DNA of 64,000 nucleotides from Zizania palustris (GCA_019279435.1 JAAALK010000286.1:30813712-30877711), one strand, 5' to 3'; counted from the stretch's first letter, positions 21,913 to 33,181 are shown. Program-made: numbers and translations. The notes: generated from the letters alone by a model not told the origin.

Positions 21913-22740
21913 CAATCTTATTACCCTCGCTACACCTCGGAGTGGCGATCCCCTTCTCGTCTATCTCGCCGCCATGGGCTGTGCGGTGAGCGCGGCGTTA
22001 ATTCAGGAAGAAGAAGCTGATGGAAAGCTTATTCAGCGCCCAGTGTACTTTGTGTGCGAAGCCCTCTCCAAAGAAAAAAATCAGTACACCGAGCTCGAGA
22101 AAGTGGCATACGCCCTGGTCATGGACTACCGGAGGCTGCGGCACTACTTTCTAGCCCACGACATAGTCATCCCAACCGCTTACCCTCTGGGTGACATGTT
22201 CTAGAATAAGGATGCTACTGGAAGAATTTGAAAGTGGGCAGTGGAACTTGCTTTGTTCGGCATCACTTTCATGGCCCGGACTGCCATTAAGTCTCAAATC
22301 CTCGCAGATTTTGTCGCCGAATGGATACCGGCGGCAGGCCATGGCCCCGATGAAGCTGGCGAAGGGGTGTGGACTATTTATTCAGATGGTGCTTACCAAG
22401 CCTCGGGAGCAGGAGAAAGGGCAGTCATCATTTCTCCCTAAAGTCAACAAGCATTATACTCCGTTCGGTTGAATTTTAAAGCTACAAACAACGTTGCTGA
22501 GTATGAAGGAGTGCTGCTAGGCCTCCGCAAGGCGCATGCGCTCGGAGCTGCTAGAGTGATTGTCAAGACCGACTCTCAAGTCGTGGCTGGGCATGTGGAC
22601 AAGAGTTTTCAAGCTCGGCACCCCGATCTCGCTGCATACCTCGAGGCCATTCGGAAGCTCGAGGCAACTTTTAAAGGAATTTCTGTCCAAAGCATTCCAA
22701 GAAGCGAAAATGGCCAGGCGGATATCCTCGCTAAGGCCAG
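21913..22740 (+). pseudogene. pol: Element G RNase H domains
   Basis: Continuation of the G pol after the solo LTR. The first RNase H part (21974-22204) has CAVSAALIQEEEADGKLIQRP and SQYTELEKVAYALVMDYRRLRHYF. The second, archaeal-type part begins with TIYSDGAYQASGAGE (near 22376) and continues with NVAEYEGVLLGLRKAHALG and VKTDSQVVAGHVDKSF in the frame from 22469. Stops near 22202, 22230 and 22439 interrupt it. Two RNase H blocks in a row is a Tat-lineage trait. Confidence 0.82.
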
Positions 22741-24103
22741 CGCAGGTGGTCAAGCCCTTCATCCCACTGCTTTCTTCAAGGAGCTCGCCAAGCCATCTGC
22801 ATCTCTCCGAGAAAGCACCCTGACCCAAGTTCCGACAGATCCTCTCGCGTCCTCAAAACTAGCCGAGATCCTTTGTATGGTCAACGGTTATTGGCGAGAA
22901 CCCATCCTGCAGCTACTTAAAGGCGAAGTGGAAATCAAGCCTGGTACTAAGCTTTTGCGACTTCAGCTCCACGTGAGATCTTATCAGGTCATTAACGAAG
23001 TACTCTACAAGTCGGGTGTTTGTTCCCCATTGCTTCAGTGCATCTCTCGTCCCGATGGGCAGCAGATGCTCCGGGAGATTAACGAAGGCTTATGTGGTCG
23101 CCATCTGGCCCTTTGGGCCCTCGCCAGGAAAACTCTCCATCAGGGCGTGTATTGGCCCACTATTGTCACCGATGCTGAAGATCTGGTGCGCACCTGTCAA
23201 CAGTGCCAATGGATGGGGTGGCGGAGCCATCAGCCTCCCACAAACCTGCAAATCATAGCACCTGTTTGGCCTCTAGTTCGATGGGAGATGGACCTCATCG
23301 GTCCGTTTCCCAGAGCTAAGGGCAACCTGCGCTTTGTTGTCGTCGCCGTTGAATACTTCTCCAAGTGGGTCGAAGCCGAGCCGCTGACCGACATCACCTC
23401 CTGAAGCGTCCAGAAGTTCTTTTAGCAAAACATCGTCTACCGATTCGGAGTGCCTAAGTAGCTCACGTTGGATAATGGCACTCAGTTCAATGCAAGTACT
23501 TTCAAGACGTTCTGCGAGGAGCTTGGAGTACAGCTATGCTTCGCAGTCGTCTGGCACCCGCAGTCTAACAGAGCCGTTGAATGAGCCAACAGACATATAC
23601 TTTCCGGCCTCAACAAGCATATCGTGGGTTTGGCTAAGGGCCTATGGCCCGAAGAGTTGCCCAAGATTTTGTGGTCTATTCGGACCACCCCTTCCCAAGC
23701 AACTGGATTCACCCCCTTCCGGCTGTTGTTCGGATACGAAGCAATGATGCCGATGGAGCTCCGGGCTAGTTCCCTGCTGGTCACAACTCCAGAAGCCGAT
23801 CAAGGACGTGTCGTCTCCCTCGACCTTATGGAAGAATAAAGGCTCCGAGCCGTCGCCAACCTTTCCAAGTATCAAAAATAGACGAAAGCATGGTATGACC
23901 CCAAAGTAAAGAAAAGCGAGTTCAAGCCAGGGCATCTCGTCCTTTGAGCGGTTGTCGCCCCCACGAAGTTGGGCAATAAGTGGGAAGGTCCATACATCAT
24001 CGTCGGCTCTGGACGACCGGGGGTCCTAACGTATGGCTACTCTAGAAGGCGAAGATCTGAAGCACACTTGGCATGCGGAGCATCTGAAGCGCTATTTTGC
24101 GTA
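22741..24103 (+). pseudogene. pol: Element G integrase
   Basis: Zinc-binding N-terminus with the His pair in GRHLALWALARKTLHQG and CQQCQ (about 23095-23205). The catalytic core follows with Asp in MDLIGPFPRAKGN and, past a stop at 23402, Asp in LDNGTQFNAS. The third residue is in RAVE-stop-AN, near 23578. The C-terminal part has ILWSIRTTPSQATGFTPFRL and GNKWEGPYIIV. Several TAG/TGA codons (23402, 23424, 23459, 23582, 23837, 23879, 23946) destroy it, many at positions where CAG, CGA or TGG is expected. The homologous region of B is 33722-34933. Confidence 0.85.
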
Positions 24104-24229
24104 ATTCGATGTAATACATTTCGCCTTTTTATTTTTCGCTGTACTTGATTTCTCAGTTTCAATAATAAAATCTAGCAAAACATTCTACCGAAGTGGACGC
24201 ACTACGGTACTAGGCGTAATCCCGGCAGA

Positions 24230-24720
24230 CTCAAAGGGTTCCGAGCCCCGGCTCGAAGCACCCCATTCTGGGTTCCGAGCTCCAGCTCGAAGCACCCCAT
24301 TCTGGGTTCTGAGCTTTGGCTCGAAGTACACCATTTTGGGTTCCGAGCCCCGGCTCGAAGCACCCTACCTCAGGGTTCCGAGCTCTGGCTCGAAGCACCC
24401 CATTTTGGGTTCCGATCTCTAGCTCGAAGCACCCTACCTCAGGGTTCCAAGCTCCGGCTCGAAGCACCCCATTCCGGGTTCAGAGCTTCGGCTCGAAGCA
24501 CCCCATTCTAGGTTCCGGGCTCCGGCTCGAAGCACCCTACCTCAGGGTTTTGAGCTCTGGCTCGAATCACCATTGTTTGGGTTGCGAGCTCCGGCTCGAC
24601 GCGCCCTATATCCATGTTCTGAGCTCCGGCTCAAGGCGCCTTACGATTGGGTTCCGAGCACCCGGCCCAGAGTGCCCCGTGCTCAAGTCCTGAGCACCAG
24701 GTCCAACGCGCCGTGTGTTT
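24230..24720 (+). repeat. Tandem repeat of 34-35 bp in element G
   Basis: About 13 units with the core GAGCTCCGGCTCGAAGCACC; the CTCGAAGC boxes recur at a spacing of 34-35 bp (24251, 24285, 24319, 24353, 24388 and on). Units become less regular towards 24720. It lies between the 3' ends of the integrase and of the antisense gene. The 125-codon plus-strand frame across it is a by-product of the repeat. Confidence 0.85.
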
Positions 24721-24941
24721 GGCGCTATAGGTCATGGCTCGTAGTAAGTAAGTGTGGTATTTCTGGCTCCCGATCCTAGGTCCTAATGCATTGCGCCAAG
24801 CCGACAAGTCGCCTACCCGCAAAGAAGGGGAGAAAGGAGTAGACATGGAAGCAATCAGGATCCATCAGTGGCGTGAGCAAAATTTCGTAGGTTACACAGG
24901 ACATGGACGATAGCTATTACAAGGTCGAACTAAAAATAAAG

Positions 24942-27900
24942 CTAAGAGAACTCAGCGTCTAAGCCAAGCAGGAATCGGAAGCCTTTCCAGTCTTGTAGGT
25001 TGCCTGGGCCCCTCACACTCTCTCCGGTCCGTGCCCCCAGAGCCGCGCGAACGGACTCCTTCTTCTCTTTCTTCTTCTGCTTCCTCTCCTCATTATTCTG
25101 AGCCTGAAAAGCCTTCTGTTCTTCTTGAAGTTGTGCCCAGTTGCACAAGCCTTGTTCTCCGAGCCCTGGTTCGTTAGGGCCAGTCTCCACATCAGACCAA
25201 TTCATTGGCTCAGGTGATGAGGATGGGGCACGTGTCTTTTCCTCTTCTTCCTTGATAAAGCCCAAGACCTCATGAAGGACCTCAGGGATAACGTGTCCAT
25301 TGTCATCTCGAGGAACGTTGAAGCGCGTAGGCCGATCGGCCCTGAGGGCCTCGAAGATGGCCCATTGGTGCCGAAGGGCTTCGCCCCTGTCTAGTATCTT
25401 AACGTCTGAATCACGAGTGTCACAGATACCCTAGATGATTTCTAGAAAACAACTTCCCTTTATTAATGGATTACGAAAGTTTCTATCTATTATTGGAGCT
25501 GTGATACCAAGGCCCTAGGGGAAACTGCACCTTTGGGTCTAGAAGGGGCGTGGTGGGAGGAGACTTCGAAGAGGTCTGAGGAATGCTCGATCGAAGGGCC
25601 TCGTCTATCTAGGCCTTGACTGCGTCCGGGCCCTCCGCCTCCAAGTCGTCTCGAGAGCCATCCAAGCTTGCGCGACCGCCGGAGCTGGGGAAAGGAGATG
25701 GCTCTCCCCAAAGGTGACTGGATGCGAGCTCAATGCTGAAGGCAAAGTGCCCCGGGAACCCTCCAGCTGATGAAGTACACCGAGGGCAACCACCCGCGCC
25801 GACACCTCCCCGTACCTCAACACCGTGGAGCTTATCTACCGGACGACGGCCTGAATAAACTTTAGTCAGTGGCTAAGGGGCTCCCGGGCGACATCGAAGG
25901 CTACGCATCCCGTGTCGTAGCACTCTAGGACCCTTCGGAGGGACACCATGGTGTCAGCCGCGGTCTTCTCACCCTGGGCCAGTGCCTCGACCACCACTTC
26001 ATTCTGGGCCACGAGATCCGCGACGGTTCGCTTGAGCTTGAGCCCTTGGATCTTTTGGATCTCCGCGGAGGTGACCTTCGCCCAGAGCTCCTCCATCAAT
26101 GTGACCTGGACTCGGAAGGCGTCGACCTCAGCCTTGAGCATGTCTGCTTCGGTGGCCTGGGCTCGGAGTTCGTCCATCTCAGTGACTTGGGCCTTGAGGA
26201 TGTCGATTTCAGCATCTTGGGCCTGAAGGCCTTCCGTTTCGGCTGCCCGAGCCTAGAGCATGTCGATCTCCACAACCTGAGCTCGGAGCTCTTCAGCTCT
26301 AGCGGCTTGGGTGTGGAGGCCCGTGACCTCCGTCTCCAACACTCGGAGCTGGTCAGCCTCAGCCGCGTTTTCCCAGGCAATCCTCTCGGCAGCCTCGGTC
26401 CGTTTGCGGAGCTTCAAAGCCTCACGCTCACGGCGGATCCTCTCAGCGAGAGAGACACCAACAATCCCTGTTCCAGTGTGACTATCTACGCGCAAAGAAG
26501 CAAAGAGTAAGCCAGAAGTGAAGGAAGTGCTAGGGGCTCAGCTGGTAGCATCTCAAAGGCATACCTGGCTCGCGACGCTCTCGATAGAGAAGCCGAGGCT
26601 GGCGCCGTCCACCCAGCCGAGCTCCGATATCAGCTCAGTGTCCCTTAGACCCAAGTAGGAGTCATGGAGGGGAGCGGTCTTCGCCATGAATTCTTGGTCG
26701 CTTTCAAGGAAAGGAACCAAGAGGGGCACGCAGGCGCATGCATGCCCCGGGTCCGTAGGAGGGTGGACCTTGGTCTACTGAGTGGCTTCCTCTGAGGCTC
26801 CCTCCGAGGCCCCCTCTGTATCCACCTCGTCGTCTAATTCCGAGACCTCCACCACATCGACAGGGGCTTTGGCTCTTGCACCAGCGGCATCTCCGGAAGG
26901 CGCAGGCGACGAGGCTGTGGCCTGGGCAGAGGTGCCTGGCCATGGGCGAAGTAATCCAGTTAGAAGCAGCGTAAGTGAAAATACTCAGGTAAGAGATCAG
27001 TGTGAGGCTTTGTACCTTCGTTCGCGGTCTCGGTCGGAGGGTCCGAGGACTGAACGTCTATGGGGATGTGGGGCCAGAAGAAGAGGTCCTCCATCCAATT
27101 TATCTGGGAGCTAGCCAATGTCACGGCTAATTCAGTCGCCACGTTGGTGCTCCCCTCACCCACTCACAAGGGGTCAGCCAACCCCCCTAGGTCCAGGTTG
27201 TCCGTCTCCCGACTTCCGTGGGAGCTGGCGGAGACCCCCTCCGACACCAGGCCGCGCAAAGGGGTAGACCCGGGAGACACCGTTGCTCCCGTGTCGCTCG
27301 CCTCTGGTCCAGACTCCAGAGGAGGCTGCTGCAGATTCGTCGAAGCCAGAACCACTCCGTCTTCGACGCCGCCGGATGTCGGTCGATCAGACCGTGATGT
27401 GCCGGGGTTCGGCAGGGAATCGTCTGGTTCTGTTCCTGCCTCCCCGCTAGAGGATTCCCCCTCGGAGTTGGAGGCGGACGAGCGAGCCAGGGAGAGCCGC
27501 TTGGGACCATTCACGGTCTTCTTCTTCTTCGGAGGACGCCTCGGAGACTCCCCCATGTCGAGATCTGCCACCCTCTTCTTCGAAGCCGGGTGTAGGGTGT
27601 CCACCTCTGGGAGGTGTGGCAGAGAGAGATTGAGCGCGTCCCACATGCGATTGAATCGCTCCCAAGACCTGATGAGCTCCATCCTCCGCTTGTGCTCGGC
27701 CGGAGTGGAGTCCCCGAGGATCTTCTCGGCTACTCGGGCTACCTCGTCGGGAGTCTTGACAACGAGCGACCCAGCAATCAAGTTAAGTATTTTAGCACCT
27801 CCGCTGACTCCCAAAGTCATAAAATCTTTGCTGCAGGGAAGGAGAAGGTGATCGAACCTAGCAGGATGGAAAGCTCCGCTGGGGTAGACTCATCCTAGGA

Positions 27901-28662
27901 GCTCCGAAGCGAAGCCGGCCATGCCTCCTTCAATGGCGGGATCTCGAGGGTGACGAACTCCTCCGTCAGGTCCCACATGCTCATCTGGCGGGCGACGATC
28001 TGGAGGAGAAGGATGCGAGCGGAGATTGAGCCAGCATTGGCTCTGATGGTCGCCTCTCTCTAGAACCAGATGTGGCGTGGAGGTCCAGCGAGTTTGGAGT
28101 CTAGCCCGACTCAGACAAAGAACCAACAGTGTATCTAGTTGGAGTACCACCGTTCGTTGATGGCCTTTGCAGGGAAGGAGTTGGCGTATTTCTTTCGGAG
28201 TTGGAAGTTGATGCTGCGGTATGAATGCACCAGGCCTTCCTTCTTCTTCGGTTGGTAGAGCGCCTCGTGCATCTGAGCGAAGACCTCCATCCGGCCTTCG
28301 CAACCCTTCGCCCGCATGGACCACTCGAAGATGGAGAGACGGGCCACGGCGTTCGAGGACAATTGAGGCAGCTCGAGGTGGAAGGCGTCGAGGACCCCCG
28401 CCAGGAGCTCTGAAGCTGGGAATCCCAGCCCAACGTAGAAGAACGTCTCGAAGACGACGACCTCTCCTTCACATGGTTCGGGGACGATCTCTAGGCCAGG
28501 CTTCTTGGCCTTCACGCCAGGGCCGAGGCGGTGCTAGGTCGCTAGCGCGATGGACTTGACCGTGCACGCCGACTTCCCTAGCTCCAGAGTCTGCTCCCGG
28601 AACCTTTCCGATGATAGGCGGAGCTCCCGGGGATCACAGGTTTCCGCCGAGTTAGGAGCCAT
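24942..28662 (-). pseudogene. Antisense gene of element G (Transposase_28-like protein with coiled coil)
   Basis: Runs opposite to gag-pol. From ATG 28662 (MAPNSAETCDPREL) the first block (27890-28662) holds GEVVVFETFFYVGLGFPAS and LPQLSSNAVARLSIFEWSM, the domain also seen in B exon 1. Block 2 (27164-27820) has MELIRSWERFNRMWDAL and a basic stretch RRPPKKKKTV suggesting nuclear import, then a Ser/Pro-rich tail. Block 3 (25866-26510) is a long coiled coil of repeated LRAQV-E-DML units. Block 4 (25605-25823) has RYGEVSARVVALGVLHQLEG. The last block (24942-25400) has QWAIFEALR, VPEVL-like PEVLHEVLGFIKEE and a final GFRFLLGLDAEFS. Introns between blocks are inferred. Stops near 28533 and 28139 break exon 1. 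Known from other Tat elements as an additional antisense frame; function unknown. Confidence 0.65.
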
Positions 28663-28864
28663 TGCCGCTGTTGTTGCTGCTGCTACTTGGCGCTACAGGA
28701 ACCGGGGGTCGACCGCTACCACGGGGGCGCTTCTCCCCGACATACTTGAAGATGACGGTGGAAGGGAGGTGACTAAGAGTCAATGCAATGAAGGCGGTAG
28801 TCGAGAGCAGCTGTGAGCGTGGGTTGCCGAGCACGAGAATGAGGCAAGATGTAGCCGGGAGGGG

Positions 28865-28873
28865 GTATTTATG
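28865..28873 (-). promoter_or_regulatory. Putative TATA box of the G antisense gene
   Basis: ATAAATAC on the minus strand, in GCGCATAAATACCCCC, about 205 bp before the ATG at 28662. The position and form are those of a plant core promoter, independent of the LTRs. Confidence 0.5.
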
Positions 28874-28949
28874 CGCGCATGCCGTCGCCGGGCCCATTCA
28901 ATGCCCCACCTGTTTGCATTCCACCATGCGCCGGCACGCGCCGAGCACG

Positions 28950-29095
28950 TGGGAGCCGCATTAAAGTCTTGTCGGTCCACTCCTCCCACGCGTTGGCGTG
29001 TGACGGTCGATCTGAAGCGGCATTAAAGTCCCGCCAGTCCACTCCTCCCGCGCGCTGCCGCGCGACGGTCACGCCGAAGTCGCATTAAAATATGC
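28950..29095 (-). repeat. 62-bp direct repeats upstream of the G antisense gene
   Basis: GCATTAAAGTC-containing units at 28958, 29020 and 29082, each followed by CCACTCCTCCC-like sequence and a GC-rich dyad. They lie directly upstream of the putative TATA box and may be promoter or enhancer repeats. The remaining stretch to 29416 shows no other feature. Confidence 0.6.
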
Positions 29096-29416
29096 TGGTC
29101 CAAATCCTCCCAGGGGCTAGCACATGACGACCGCCTTGTACTTGTGTCTTAGCCGCCGGCCAAGTCTCCCATTGCGCCGGCACACATCGAGCGCACCGGA
29201 GACGCTCTAAGGCCAACCCCGGCCCGAAGCTTCGAAGCAGCCTCGAAGCATTCGGAGCAAACGGCCGGTTCGCTGCGAACATCCGAGCCCCGCCGTGTCA
29301 CATGGTTCTCTCAGTTTGAGCCTCGCGGTGAGTTGATTTTCGACAGGATTACCCATCGATATTATCTTGCGTGCTTCCTTCCTCTTCCTCTGTGCAGGGT
29401 CGTCGGGCAGAAAGAT

Positions 29417-29428
29417 GCGAGGGGCTAC
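29417..29428 (+). other. Element G polypurine tract
   Basis: GCGAGGGGCTAC directly before the 3' LTR. B has CGAGGGGCTAC at the same place (14998-15008 on the minus strand). Confidence 0.75.
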
Positions 29429-30016
29429 TGTTGGGGGAGATAATCCCGATGGAGCCTGGGGGTGACAGAGATGTGGAGCGCTGTTCAAAGGAATGACTCC
29501 GCAAGCTGGTGGTTGGCAAAGGTGTCGTCCCTAGGATGGTACAGTACGGTGGTCAGATGCTCCCCTCCGAAGGTGTTCGGAGGGAGTCGCTCGGAGGGTC
29601 GTGGCCTCGAGCCAGCGAAGACGACAGGAGGCCAGAGCCATATCCCTGAAAGGTGCGAACGGCCCAACACCGAGACAGAAGACCGGGACCAGTTTGGTCA
29701 AGATGGTCTGGCGATAGGATCACGATCATCTCCATAGCATCTAGCACTGCTGCCATGCTCGGAACGGTTGATACGTCGTCAGGGCTGCACTTCTTGTCTG
29801 TACTATAGGGCTGCACTCCTTACTATTTGGGTGCATTAGGCAGTACTACTGTCCGAGGGATTTTGGAAGTATCGGACCCTTGTAGGGCTCCCCTATAAAT
29901 ACTCCCTCTCTCTAAGTTGTAAAGGACAGGACACTCGATCCAAGAAGACACTTTGATATGAGCTTCTCATTCCATACACATTCTTAAACCTGTTGGTCTA
30001 GTCCGCTGCGCCAACA
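29429..30016 (+). repeat. Element G 3' LTR
   Basis: 588 bp, TGTTGGGGGAGAT to GCGCCAACA, matching 16405-16997 with scattered substitutions and a short deletion near 29820. A TATA-like CTATAAATA is kept at about 29893. Confidence 0.92.
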
Positions 30017-30077
30017 TCTACATTAACATTTATTAGAGAACAAATAGCATGCTCAATAGATTGTTACCTTTTTTCAG

Positions 30078-32825
30078 TGGCTCCACTGGCGTTAGCTCCG
30101 GAGCAGATAGCCAGGGCTACAGAACCGGTGCTTGGAGCCCCTACTGTAGTGGAGAAGCAGTGGAGAGTAGAACTGGTTGGGAGCTGGGAACGCTCCAACC
30201 GAGTGTGGAGTGCTCTTGGAATGGAGGCTCCTCCTCTACCGGACTTCGACTCAGCAGGAGCGGTCTCTCGGAAGAGAAAAGTCACCGTCGAGACCTCTAA
30301 GAAGGCCGTGAAGACTCCCGTGAAGAAGGAAAAGAAGACAACCAAACTCCCTATGCCTCCGTCATCTCCGGCTTCGCTCAACATTCGGAGCTCCTCTTCG
30401 GAGGAGTTAGAAGAAAAAGATTCAGATGTGTGAATGGGAAGAGAGTTGGAAGACTATCTTCTACATGGCGACGAGGGTGAGTCTCAAGCTATGGCCGAAG
30501 ACCCCCCCCCCCCCCTCAGGAGACTACAGAAGCAGTGGTGGCAACCCACTTTGAACCTGCCAGAGCCGAGTTAAAGCCCGAGCTAGAAATTCCTAGCTCG
30601 CCGGTGATCGGAGTAGTAGCGATGGAGGCCAGCGCTTCGATGTTTGCTACTCCGGAACCAACTTCGGGGGATGACCTCGATGAATACCTCAAGATGTACG
30701 AGTTTCTAGGGGACCCCGAAATCCTTCCTCAAAGTCTGGACGGAGGTATGCCTCTGAACCTTTTCTTTGAAATTCCTGAAATGACTTCACTGCATCAATA
30801 ATATTTCAATGAATAGTTAATGAATACCTTGCATTTTGCAGATGCGTGGAGGAGCAGCATGGCTCCAACCAATGATGGAGCTTCAACTCCTCTCGGAGAT
30901 GAGGCTCCGGTTGAGGTGATGGCTTCGACGACTGGGGTTGCTTCGGGCGAGGTGACTCTGCTTGAAGGAGCAACTCTTGAAGGAGGATCTACTCCGACCG
31001 AAGCAGTAGCTCCAATTTTTGTACCAGGGAGAGGTAAGGGCAAGACTGGTCTTGGTCCTCTCCACTCTTTAACAATGACGCCTTTGTCAAATGATCCTTC
31101 GGTAGGTTCTTCGGAAGAAGACCCCGTTGAAGACGATCAACAAGCCATGTCTTGGCTCCCATTATTGGGTCCATTTTTGGAGCAGCGGATAGGGCTCCGA
31201 GCTCTTCTAGAACCCTTGGCGGAAAAGAGTCAAGAGGTGGGGAGCTATGAGCTGGTCTCCATCCTGAGCGAGGCCAGCATATCGGAGCTCGATTTGGCCC
31301 TCGAAAGGGCTACCCTCCAGGTATGCAACAAACATCAAGTATACTTATTTAATAGAAATTACATTGTACTCACTTTGCTTCTTTGCAGCAATTCATCCTT
31401 GCTGGAGTGGCAGCGACTTCCAATGAGCTTGAAACCAATCGGCTCAAAAGGAAGGTTACAACAACCCAAAATATCCTTAAGGGCTCCGAAGATAAAACCC
31501 TACAACTGGAGGAAGAGCTCCTTGAGGAGAGGAGGGCTAAGGCCATCACGAAGGAAGCACTACGGGCCGAACAGCAGACCTGTGCTAAACTTACATCTTC
31601 GATAGAAGAAATCCAAGCAGAGCGTATGGTGCTAAGAGCTGAGATCGAGAAGCTTCAGAAAGCGGAGGTGCATTCCAGCGCTGAACTTGTAAAGCTTTAA
31701 ACTTCACTCAAACAAGTGCTGGCTCAGAAGAATTACCTATTATCGAGGACAGCTGAGATCTTCGTCGTTGCCTTCGAGCTGACGAAGGCCGAGGAGAAGC
31801 ACATCGTGACTATTGATCAAACTCTAGATACACTTAGGGTGTTCTAGAATATTTTGGCACGGTGTGCCCCTCTTCTTTATCTGTGGCAGATGAACCTCTT
31901 GATTGGAAGCTCAATATGATCCAAGCGGGACTAAGATGATGAAGGGCTCCAGGACTCGCTACGGAGAGATCTCCGAACAAGTAGCTAGGATCGGAGTCCT
32001 TCGACACCTCAAAGACGTCCGGGTATCTGTTGCTCCGGTGAAGGGTTTGACGCCAGCAAGCTTCACTGACGAAGGCTTGCTACGACCATCTTTGGACGTG
32101 GCTTCGTCTTGGGAAGCCTTTCGGGTGACCTAGAAAGCAGACCATGAAGCTGCGGCCAATGCTTGGATCGACGAAGCCCGTCGACAGAGGCTAGCTCAGA
32201 CGAAGCCTCCAGCTCTGACTCCGCCAACTGCTCCACCTACCGACCTGAAGGTCTATCTCTTAGGGCGTTTAATTATGTAAAAGAAATCTTGTAATGCCCT
32301 TTTATTTTAATGAATGAAAAGTTTATAAATGAGAAGTCTTTGCTTGAATGTTTGTTTTTAGGTTTTGCTACATACTTCAGATCCTGGTCTCGAAGTATTG
32401 GAGCTTAATGAAGGGCTTCGCTAACAGTGGGCTATCCTCGAAAGCCTGAGGCCTTATAGGCGCTCGCAATTTTCTGTTCCTCGAGGGGAGCAAGGGGAAA
32501 TAGCACCCGATGTTTGTAGCGAAGTCCTATCTTATATTAAAGAAGAGGATAAGGAAGTAGCATCTTCATCCTCAGAGTATGTATATTGGTCTGACTTGGA
32601 GTACCAAGTCGAAGACCCAACGGAGGCTTGCTCCAAAAAACTTCTATCATGGGCTGAACTTCAAGAAGAACAGAAAAAGATGCAGGCTTCGAAGAAGAAA
32701 AGCACTCGGACCAAAAGAAATGTTTTGAGAACTCCAAGCTCCGAAGACCGAACTGGTCCTAGGAGTAGTTCTATAGGTCGGAGGGGTCTCCGATTTTATT
32801 TAGGTTTAGATGATAATTTTACTTA
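30078..32825 (+). pseudogene. Antisense gene of element B, exons 2 to 6 (coiled coil and conserved C-terminus)
   Basis: Continues 15475-16383 after the intron holding G. Exon 2 has VELVGSWERSNRVWSALG and a basic stretch KKAVKTPVKKEKKTTK. A C homopolymer near 30497-30515 probably causes its frame slip. Exon 3 (30842-31320) follows a TTTTGCAG acceptor and ends at CAG/GTATGC. Exon 4 (31389-31700) is a coiled coil (ETNRLKRKVTTTQN, LEEELLEERRAKAIT). Exon 5 (from about 31890) has RYGEISEQVARIGVLRHLKD. The last exon (about 32362-32825) has QWAILESLR, EVLSYIKEED and the terminal GLRFYLGLDDNFT. Each block has its counterpart in G in the same order. Stops and slips make this copy defective. Exon edges are inferred from splice motifs and homology. 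Confidence 0.6.
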
Positions 32826-33181
32826 ATTATTATGATTGTAACATGATTATCCAATTAATACAAATTATCTGAGAAGCATCCTTGTATCTTACTCCCCTGC
32901 CCCTCCTTGAGGGTGGGGGACTATATGCAATGCAATAAGGTCTGTCGGACACAATGATTGGTATAGCAACTTGGTGCTTCGCAATAGTACTTGGTAATCA
33001 TAAGTTTAACTCTTTCGTAGAGTTGTTCGAACTGTACATTCGTATTGTAATGTTTATAATTTCTGGAACTAAGTTTATACTTATAAGCTCCGATATTGGT
33101 CACTTAGGACTTATGAAGTGTTTCATTTGGCCGTAGCCTTGAAACCTTATTACTTGGTCGCCTACGACACTTTTATAGATT
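32826..33181. other. Element B region between the antisense gene and the tandem repeat
   Basis: AT-rich stretch after the TAA at 32824-32826, presumably the 3' untranslated region of the antisense gene. No frame or motif is convincing. Confidence 0.4.

Larger units (their letters stand above)
16405..30016 (+). mobile_element. Element G: Tat-lineage Ty3/gypsy element with antisense gene, plus strand
   Basis: LTRs at 16405-16997 and 29429-30016 begin TGTTGGGGGAGAT and end GCGCCAACA. They agree at roughly nine in ten positions by eye, so this is an old copy. The order is PBS, gag, protease, RT, RNase H (split by a solo copia LTR at 20307-21907), integrase, a 34-bp tandem repeat, an antisense gene (24942-28662, minus), a polypurine tract and the 3' LTR. 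Flanks TTTGC (16400-16404) and TCTAC (30017-30021) agree at three of five bases and may be a decayed duplication. It lies in an intron of B's antisense gene. Confidence 0.88.
16384..30077 (+). other. Inferred intron 1 of the B antisense gene, carrying element G
   Basis: The donor GTAAGT at 16384 follows the first exon, and a pyrimidine-rich acceptor (ACCTTTTTTCAG, ending 30077) precedes the next coding block. Removing this stretch joins blocks that correspond to neighbouring blocks of the homologous gene in G. Only about 80 bp of it are original intron (16384-16404 and 30017-30077). The rest is element G. Confidence 0.55.

Noticed and set aside
24316..24693. 125-codon plus-strand frame of repeated RSTPFWV-like units
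   Set aside because: It is produced by the 34-bp tandem repeat, has no counterpart in B and lies past the end of integrase.
24230..24720. Regular short repeats resembling a CRISPR array
   Set aside because: The units abut with no unique spacers, and the context is a plant retrotransposon. It is an ordinary tandem repeat.
27060..27851. 263-codon plus-strand frame
   Set aside because: It is the complement of the antisense gene block 27164-27820, which has a homologue in B; the plus frame has none.
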